Part shown: in pieces, positions 61,838 through 64,000 of the stretch
How the letters are laid out: each line of letters begins with the position of its first letter
Numbering within the stretch: the first letter of the stretch is position 1
Assembly (NCBI GenBank): GCA_031761425.1
Contig: JARFXV010000230.1
Span: 559,501 to 623,500, forward strand
Length of the DNA: 64,000 nt
Direction: 5' to 3'
Origin: Cosmopolites sordidus
Taxonomy: Eukaryota; Arthropoda; Insecta; Coleoptera; Curculionidae
The notes under the pieces: generated by a model
What the model was told of the DNA's origin: nothing
Databases searched by the model: none
What the model saw: the letters and a program-made list of their open reading frames with translations, nothing else
Translations under genes and position numbers: made by a program

Positions 61838-62571
61838 CGGGGGTAGTCCCAGAAATAACCAATTTGCCGCATAGGCGATTGTTGTTTGAACAGAATGACT
61901 ATGGTAGAAATACCAACCTTATAAAGCTTAAGTTCAAAGTTTGACGACACTACCTTATTTAGTATTTGTTTAGGAATCATTAATAGTGAACGGTCTCAGT
62001 GAATTTGTAAACATGCAAAAAATTGGTCAAGGCGAAAACAGTTCTGTCGGCAGGCAAGGTGATGTCGTCAGTTTTTTAGGATGCGCGTATGATAATTTTC
62101 ATTGATTATCTTCAGAAAGGGAAAACAATCAACGGCGAATATTATGCGAGTTTACTACAGCGTTTGAGTGATGATATCAAGGAAAAAAGGCTGCATTTGG
62201 CGAAAATCAAGACAATGCATCAGTTCACACATCCGTTATCGCCATGGCAAAAATCAATGAGTTAAAGTTTGAATTGCTTCTTCACGCACCCTATTCATCA
62301 GATTTAGCCGCCTGGGATTATTTTCTGTTTCCAAACTTGAAAAAATGGCTCGGTGGTAAAAGATTTGCAAACAATGAAGTGGTGGAGTCTGCGGTTGATG
62401 GCTATTTTAAGGAGCTCGGCGATTCTCACTATAAACAGGGAATCGAAGCTATTGAACATAGCTGGGAAAAGTGTCTCGAGCCAAGGAGACTATGTCGAGA
62501 AACAAAGATAATTTTTACCAAATTTATTATGTTTTCTTTGTTAGGTCTTGTACTTCTGAGTCTACCCTCGT
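61838..62571 (+). mobile_element. Mariner with internal deletion (734 bp)
   Basis: Ends cgggggtagtcccagaaata and, inverted, cgagggtagactcagaagta, flanked by TA (61836-37 and 62572-73). The 5' leader runs to a putative ATG (62012), then jumps to VLSAGKVMSSVFW-like, FIDYLQKGKTINGEYYASLL. The second Asp is in QDNASVHTS (62207) and the third in APYSSDLAAWDYFLFPNLKK (62285-62345). The interval of 34 residues between these two Asp is the DD34D signature. HTH and first catalytic Asp are deleted. Same family as 30905-31518. Confidence 0.83.
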
Positions 62572-62639
62572 ATAAGAACTGGTACAAAACACACTTGGGA
62601 CCAAAACTTTTTTGTGTTTTTATTTCATGATGGTGGTCC

Positions 62640-64000
62640 TGATATGCGATACATTATTTATTTCCAGTAATGGCGGAACGAATTAAATTCAGTTCAGTTA
62701 GAGTTCTTTGTCATCATAACTCTCTCAATTTCAATACACTCGGACCTCATGCTTCAATAATAAAAAAAGTATTTTCAAACTAGATTAAGAGTTGAAAGTT
62801 GGAGTTAACCAAATTTGACCAAACAGTTCACAATTTAATCTCTACTTGGTAATGACTTAAAGTGAATCATTTGCTAATATTAATCATGCCTTTTCTTTTC
62901 AAGTTATTACGTGAATAGAAAGAAGGTAAATGTATATATGTATGTATGTCAAAAACAAAATTAGAATGGTGGTTCTAATAAACATTTCTTATTTATAATT
63001 GCTTGCCTCTTAAGAGTGAATGGGAATAGAGTGTGTCATTACTATATTTTTTTATGAAACTAAGCAAAAAAAGTGGGTGTGAATATTTTAATGGTTATTT
63101 TCTCTAGCAAAATAGTTTTAAGGTAATTTTAAAAATCAAACTTATTTTATTTATCCTTATTTGAATTCGATGATGCCATAAAAAATAATCAGATGTAAAA
63201 TACATTCAATCTGTAAAACTATTTTGTACATTTTTCTAACAAATTTTATGGTTTAAAATTAAAATGTGATGCAAATAATATAATATAAAATACGTAAAAG
63301 CTAAGGAAAAACGTAAACACATATTTGCTAACATATTTACGCTTTAACTGGTATGTAGGAGTTTGTACATTTGATTTTGATTGGTGTAAAATGTGTGACA
63401 TATTTACATATAAATATATTACAGATATTACAGATACATTTTTGTAAATAAAAGTAGTAATAATTGATCGACATAAAATGAAATATTATTTTTTCATTAT
63501 ATACAATTTAACTAAATTAAATGAAAATAACTCTTTAAAACTATTCTTAATTCATTATGAGTTAAAGAATACTCTATCTGAAGTACGATAGAATACTCGA
63601 TCGAAAAAATTTATAAAGCTAATGTTAAGGAAGCTCCATCAGCAAAAACATTTACAGTGGAGTTTAAATGATCCAAAAGCCAAATTAATTAGCTGTTATT
63701 GAATCAGATACATGGCAACATCCTTACATGCTACCCTCTTGGTTAATTTTACCAAATTTCTTGTCATGGGACGATACCAGAAGAAAAAAGGGACTCCTCC
63801 CATATGAGTGTCTAAAAATGCAGTATGTTTATTTGATTATTTTCAAATTGATTTTTTGTGGTACATCTTGATTAGGAATGAGAAAAATGTTGTTCGATAA
63901 TCAGAAGCAGAACAAATCATAAATGAGAAGTGAGAAGAAAAGTAAATCGCAACGAACCTGGACAGATAAATAAACAGACTGAATTTATTTATTAACAAGG
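62640..64000. other. AT-rich non-coding DNA
   Basis: No supported gene, TIR or RNA feature. A short tatgtatgtatg run lies near 62937-62950. Confidence 0.5.

Overview
This window looks like transposon-dense, AT-rich nuclear DNA from an arthropod, most likely an insect. The evidence is many mariner/Tc1 lineages, RTE-, Jockey- and Penelope-type retroelements, piggyBac and pogo/Tigger remnants, and about fifteen long (TA)n tracts. I see no operons, bacterial genes, CRISPR arrays or intact host gene. I cannot name the species.

Layout. 1-5 kb: a hairpin repeat carrying hammerhead-ribozyme (HHR) motifs, reverse transcriptase (RT) scraps and a GC-rich 315-bp tandem repeat. 5-11 kb: a mariner, a decayed Penelope-like element (PLE) with an HHR-like relic after its endonuclease region, two more mariners and a second HHR hairpin. 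11-15 kb: (TA)n tracts, a 5S-rRNA-like sequence beside a minisatellite, the GIY-YIG end of a second PLE, and an RT scrap. 15.6-17.7 kb: a DDE transposon whose internally deleted derivative lies at 57.8-58.4 kb. 17.9-18.3 kb: two phase-consistent candidate host exons, with possible continuation at 30.46 and 30.74 kb. 18.4-24.4 kb: two mariners with clear terminal inverted repeats (TIRs) and the longest open frame here, an RTE-like RT. 25-36.5 kb: mariner and pogo pieces, HHR hairpin C, a near-identical ~758-bp tandem duplication containing (TA)n, a Jockey-like RT piece and a tRNA-SINE candidate. 36.8-40.8 kb: a nested pair of DNA transposons with CAC termini and 3-bp target duplications (TAA outside, TTA inside). 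They encode an intronless protein with WDSR and KLGLMK motifs. Relatives lie at 41.7-42.4 and 49.4-51.9 kb, the latter interrupted by an internally deleted piggyBac at a TTAA. 42.9-47.6 kb: a Tc1 with very long TIRs, pogo/Tigger remnants and a Jockey RT end. 52-64 kb: mariners, HHR hairpin D, a GC-rich mariner-like element, two minus-strand RTE copies (one inside a (TA)n array), MITEs and AT-rich DNA.

Nearly all coding signal is transposon-derived and broken by stops, frameshifts or internal deletions. The three points I would follow first are the CAC-ended transposon family, the palindromic HHR loci with their PLE link, and the candidate gene split by a ~12-kb intron. All calls were made by eye from translated motifs, TIRs and repeats. 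Boundaries without a TIR or target duplication are approximate by tens of bases.
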